From NCBI GenBank assembly GCA_019510185.1, contig JAEKKV010000019.1:41669-105668 (forward strand): a stretch of 64,000 bases of DNA, given 5' to 3'. Source of the stretch: Verrucomicrobiota bacterium (GTDB lineage Bacteria > Verrucomicrobiota > Verrucomicrobiia > Opitutales > Opitutaceae). Of the stretch, positions 61,689 to 64,000 are shown piece by piece (position 1 is the first letter of the stretch; every line of letters starts with the position of its first letter). A program made the translations under genes and the position numbers. The notes beneath the pieces were generated by a model. The model had not been told where the DNA came from, ran no database searches, and saw only the letters and a program-made list of their open reading frames with translations.

Positions 61689-63581
61689 ATGACCAAGTCC
61701 GCCACCGATCTGAAAGCCGAGATACTGCGTCTTACCCGCGAATACTCCGCGTTGATGCACAAAGCCAATCGCCCGGCGGCCGATTTAGTTCAAGTGACGA
61801 GTGCAAGTTCAAACGCTAGCACTTCAGTTCAAGTAGTGAGTTCAAGTTCAGGAGGTGCGGATACTGGAACTGGAACTAGCAACTTGAACTGCCCTCGCAC
61901 TGGAACTGGCGACTTGAACTCTTCCGGTTGGCGACCCGGCCAGACGATTCCCTATGCCGGCCGCGTCTTCGATCAGGACGAGGTTGAGGCGGCGGTTGGT
62001 GCCACCCTCGATTTTTGGCTTACGCTCGGGCCTGAGGGTGAGGCGTTCGAAAAAGAACTCGCAGCCCTCCTTGGCGTTAAACACAGCCTCCTCGTCAATT
62101 CCGGCTCATCCGCCAATCTGGTGGCTTTCGCCGCCCTCACGACCCACAAGCTGCCGCCACATAAACGCATTCAGCCTGGCGACGAAGTCATCACGGTGGC
62201 GGCGGGCTTTCCGACCACCGTTGCTCCCATCATTCAATCCGGAGCGGTCGCCGTGTTCTTGGACAACAATCCTGTCACTGGTAATATCCGTCCGGAGCAG
62301 CTCGAGTCCGCCTTTGTCGCCGGCAAAACCAAGGCCGTGATGATCGCTCATGCGCTGGGCAACCCCTTCGATTTAGGCGCGGTGCTTGAATTCTGCCGCA
62401 AGCGCGATCTCTGGCTCATTGAAGACAATTGCGATGCGCTCGGCTGCACGTATTCGCTTCCTGTGGAGAAAGCCAAGTCCCTAGGCTTGGATCATTTGTT
62501 GAAGTTGGCGGAAGCGAATTCAGTTCAAGTGACGAGTTCAGGTTCAAGCTTCGAACCTTGCACTGGAACTGGAGACTTGAACTTCAAGATTCCGTTCGTG
62601 AAGAACGGAATCTTAACCGCCTACACAGGGACTTTTGGCGACATCTCCACCCAGTCCTTTTATCCTCCGCACCATCTGACCATGGGCGAGGGCGGAGCGG
62701 TGAACATTATCAGCAAGCCTCCGCTCAAGACCTATGCGGAAAGCTTCCGCGATTGGGGTCGCGATTGCTGGTGTGCTTCCGGCAAGGATGATACTTGTGG
62801 CAAACGCTTCGGCTGGCAGCTCGGCGAACTGCCGAAGGGTTATGACCACAAGTATATCTACAGTCATCTAGGCTATAACCTAAAACCGCTCGATCCCCAG
62901 GCCGCCATCGGCCGCCAGCAGCTCAAGAAACTCCCAGCCTTCATCGAAGCGCGCAAACAGAACTGGGAAACGCTCCGTACCGGTCTGGCCGACTTGGAGG
63001 AGTTCTTCGACTTCACCCTGCCGACGCATGCCGTTCGTTGGCTAAACCCAAGCGAGCGGCATGGAGTTCAAGTAAGTAGTTCAAGTTCAGGTTCCGAAGA
63101 TCCTTGCACTGGAACTGGCAACTTGAACTTTGCATCCTGCTTTGAATGGGACTCCACCGGTTGCCGCACCGACACCTCTTGGTTCGGTTTCATGCTTCGC
63201 GTAAAGCCAACCGCGCCGTTTAGCCACACCGACTTCGCCCGGCATCTGGACGAAAAGAAGATCGGCAACCGTATGTTCTTCGGCGGAAACTTGCTCCGCC
63301 AGCCGGTCTTTGTGCAACTACGCAAAGATCGCCCCGATGCGATCCGCGTCGTGACAGCCGATGGTCGTGCTCTGACATCCAGTGAGCTCGAACTGGAAAT
63401 GAAGTCCTCGAACGCAAACTTGAACTCGGGACTTGAACTGAAGGCCTCGCCATTGCCTGGTGCCGATGCCATCATGAACGAAGCAATTTTCCTAGGAACG
63501 TATCCCGGCCTCACCGCCGAAATGCTTGCCTACGAGATCCAGGTCATTCGTGATTTTGTTAAGATCAAAGGCGGCCAATAA
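61689..63581 (+). CDS. rfbH: CDP-4-keto-6-deoxyglucose-3-dehydrase (E1) carrying palindromic insertions
   Basis: A 630-residue PMP/[2Fe-2S] enzyme, against about 437 in known RfbH/AscC. 'NSGSSANLVAF', 'PGDEVITVAAGFPTTV' and 'FYPPHHLTMGEGGAV' (His where aminotransferases have Lys, the E1 hallmark) are intact. So are the iron-sulfur cysteines, but their spacing is C-x111-C-x1-C-x7-C instead of C-x57-C-x1-C-x7-C, because an insertion lies between them. Extra stretches at about residues 33-77, 275-300, 458-483 and 565-580 are encoded by repeats of one DNA family. The frame is unbroken. Its start follows rfbG by 19 bases. Confidence 0.9.
   Translation: MTKSATDLKAEILRLTREYSALMHKANRPAADLVQVTSASSNASTSVQVVSSSSGGADTGTGTSNLNCPRTGTGDLNSSGWRPGQTIPYAGRVFDQDEVEAAVGATLDFWLTLGPEGEAFEKELAALLGVKHSLLVNSGSSANLVAFAALTTHKLPPHKRIQPGDEVITVAAGFPTTVAPIIQSGAVAVFLDNNPVTGNIRPEQLESAFVAGKTKAVMIAHALGNPFDLGAVLEFCRKRDLWLIEDNCDALGCTYSLPVEKAKSLGLDHLLKLAEANSVQVTSSGSSFEPCTGTGDLNFKIPFVKNGILTAYTGTFGDISTQSFYPPHHLTMGEGGAVNIISKPPLKTYAESFRDWGRDCWCASGKDDTCGKRFGWQLGELPKGYDHKYIYSHLGYNLKPLDPQAAIGRQQLKKLPAFIEARKQNWETLRTGLADLEEFFDFTLPTHAVRWLNPSERHGVQVSSSSSGSEDPCTGTGNLNFASCFEWDSTGCRTDTSWFGFMLRVKPTAPFSHTDFARHLDEKKIGNRMFFGGNLLRQPVFVQLRKDRPDAIRVVTADGRALTSSELELEMKSSNANLNSGLELKASPLPGADAIMNEAIFLGTYPGLTAEMLAYEIQVIRDFVKIKGGQ
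61787..61920. repeat. Nested palindromic elements C inside rfbH
   Basis: Two left halves (AGTTCAAGTGACGAGTGCAA at 61787 and AGTTCAAGTAGTGAGTTCAA at 61826) are followed by two right halves (ACTGGAACTGGAACTAGCAA.. to 61890 and ACTGGAACTGGCGACTTGAA.. to 61920), as if one element had inserted into another. In frame. Confidence 0.85.
62522..62583. repeat. Palindromic element D inside rfbH
   Basis: Left AGTTCAAGTGACGAGTTCAG, right ACTGGAACTGGAGACTTGAA plus CT, with CAAGCTTCGAACCTTG in the centre. It lies between the first and second iron-sulfur cysteine codons. In frame. Confidence 0.88.
63065..63129. repeat. Palindromic element E inside rfbH
   Basis: Left AGTTCAAGTAAGTAGTTCAA, right ACTGGAACTGGCAACTTGAA plus CT. 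It lies before the conserved 'DTSWFGF' segment. In frame. Confidence 0.88.
63389..63440. repeat. Partial palindromic element F inside rfbH
   Basis: TCGAACTGGAAATGAAGTCC and AACTTGAACTCGGGACTTGA carry the right-half units; a complete left half is not visible. Encodes 'NANLNSGLELK' before 'DAIMNEAIF'. Confidence 0.6.
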
Positions 63582-64000
63582 TGGTTATTTTAGTTACTGG
63601 ATATGGCGGTTTTGTTGGTCGCCATACAATGCCCAAGCTAATCCGCGACGGACATAGGGTGATCTATTTCGGCCGAACAGCTCCGTCATCTGACCTCATA
63701 GGCCATTATATTCGTGGAGATCTTAGCTCGCGGGACGGCTTTGATCGAATCCCATGGTCGGAAATTGAGGGGGTGATGCACCTTGCGTCCGCCGGAGTGA
63801 AGGCTGTTTCTCGGCAGCTCGATGATTGCCTGCGCGTCAATGTTGGCGGACTCACTCAATTGTTGACCTCCTTGACCGCGAATTCTCCACGGCTTGTTCG
63901 TGTCGTGCTTACGCCTACGTTTTATGAGCGCGCGGTGGCGCAACATCCGGCGCTGTTGGCTAACCCATACATTGCAACCAAACACATCGCCACTCAGGTG
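63581..64000 (+). CDS. NAD-dependent epimerase/dehydratase, N-terminal part (runs off the window)
   Basis: An open frame starts with ATG 63581, overlapping the rfbH stop by one base (TAATG), and has no stop before the window ends. The 140 visible residues begin 'VILVTGYGGFVGRH', an SDR Rossmann loop, and contain 'VMHLASAGVKAV', 'NVGGLTQLL' and 'PYIATKHIA' (Tyr-x3-Lys). It probably reduces or epimerises the CDP-sugar made by RfbFGH, as tyvelose-, paratose- or abequose-type reductases do. The exact product is unknown. Confidence 0.85.
   Translation, partial: MVILVTGYGGFVGRHTMPKLIRDGHRVIYFGRTAPSSDLIGHYIRGDLSSRDGFDRIPWSEIEGVMHLASAGVKAVSRQLDDCLRVNVGGLTQLLTSLTANSPRLVRVVLTPTFYERAVAQHPALLANPYIATKHIATQV

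Noticed and set aside
60780..63450. CRISPR-like array from the repeated AGTTCAAGT/ACTTGAACT units
   Set aside because: Copies are spaced by hundreds of bases, lie in coding frames and are palindromic elements, not regular repeats with unique spacers; no cas genes are present.
61689..63581. rfbH as a pseudogene because of its length
   Set aside because: The frame is unbroken, the E1 His and all four iron-sulfur cysteines remain, and insertions keep the frame.

Overview
This is about 64 kb of a GC-rich, Gram-negative chromosome. Gene content and style suggest a member of the Verrucomicrobiota, most likely Opitutaceae. The pointers are a nitrate-assimilation island of the type seen in Planctomycetes/Verrucomicrobia, a GbsR/MarR-type regulator in front of a sugar-nucleotide/polysaccharide locus, a menaquinone pathway, a sedolisin, an alginate-export-type porin, and families of short intergenic palindromes. 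The taxonomic call is inference; there is no rRNA in the window.

Layout. 1-2.9 kb: threonine/lysine branch (3' end of hom, lysC, thrC). 2.9-22.8 kb: a large nitrate/nitrite/cyanate island, almost all on the minus strand. Read in transcription order it holds a cytoplasmic NrtA-like sensor, nrtA, nrtS, nrtB, nrtC, nrtD, an outer-membrane porin, cynS, narK, a PP2C-kinase fusion, nirA, a CysJ-like flavoprotein, a fused Fe-S/membrane-anchor protein, the molybdenum nitrate reductase, a MOSC protein and mobA. A LysR regulator is divergent at the far end. 22.9-47.7 kb: housekeeping (cimA, cls, tRNA-Tyr, radC, surA-like, mfd, rnc, two ABC-2 permeases, parA, tRNA-Cys, a PAS histidine kinase, an HTH-MBL fusion, an H1-like DNA-binding protein, manC, ruvX, truA, comF, accD, folC, a sedolisin). 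47.8-51.3 kb: purA and guaB, bracketed by two long hairpins that share a core. 51.4-56 kb: menC, menE, a hotdog thioesterase and polX. 56-64 kb: a GbsR-type regulator, two gmd paralogues, and rfbF/rfbG/rfbH for CDP-6-deoxyhexose synthesis, ending inside an epimerase gene.

How the genes work together. The island covers nitrate, nitrite and cyanate uptake across the outer and inner membranes (porin, NrtABCD, NrtS, NarK). It also covers reduction of nitrate to nitrite (Mo enzyme plus a probably membrane-linked electron donor), reduction of nitrite to ammonium (NirA plus a dedicated NADPH flavoprotein), cyanate breakdown, cofactor maturation (MobA, MOSC) and control (LysR, sensor protein, kinase-phosphatase).

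Most unusual observations: (1) rfbG and rfbH are repeatedly interrupted, in frame, by a family of palindromic DNA elements, resembling the Rickettsia palindromic elements in behaviour; (2) two 23-26 bp hairpins with different arms but the same apical core flank the guaB-purA pair; (3) AccD has lost three of its four zinc-ribbon cysteines; (4) cynS starts four bases after the T-run of a strong terminator; (5) nitrate reductase is paired with a DmsB-DmsC-like fusion, and NirA and its flavoprotein share an N-terminal motif.
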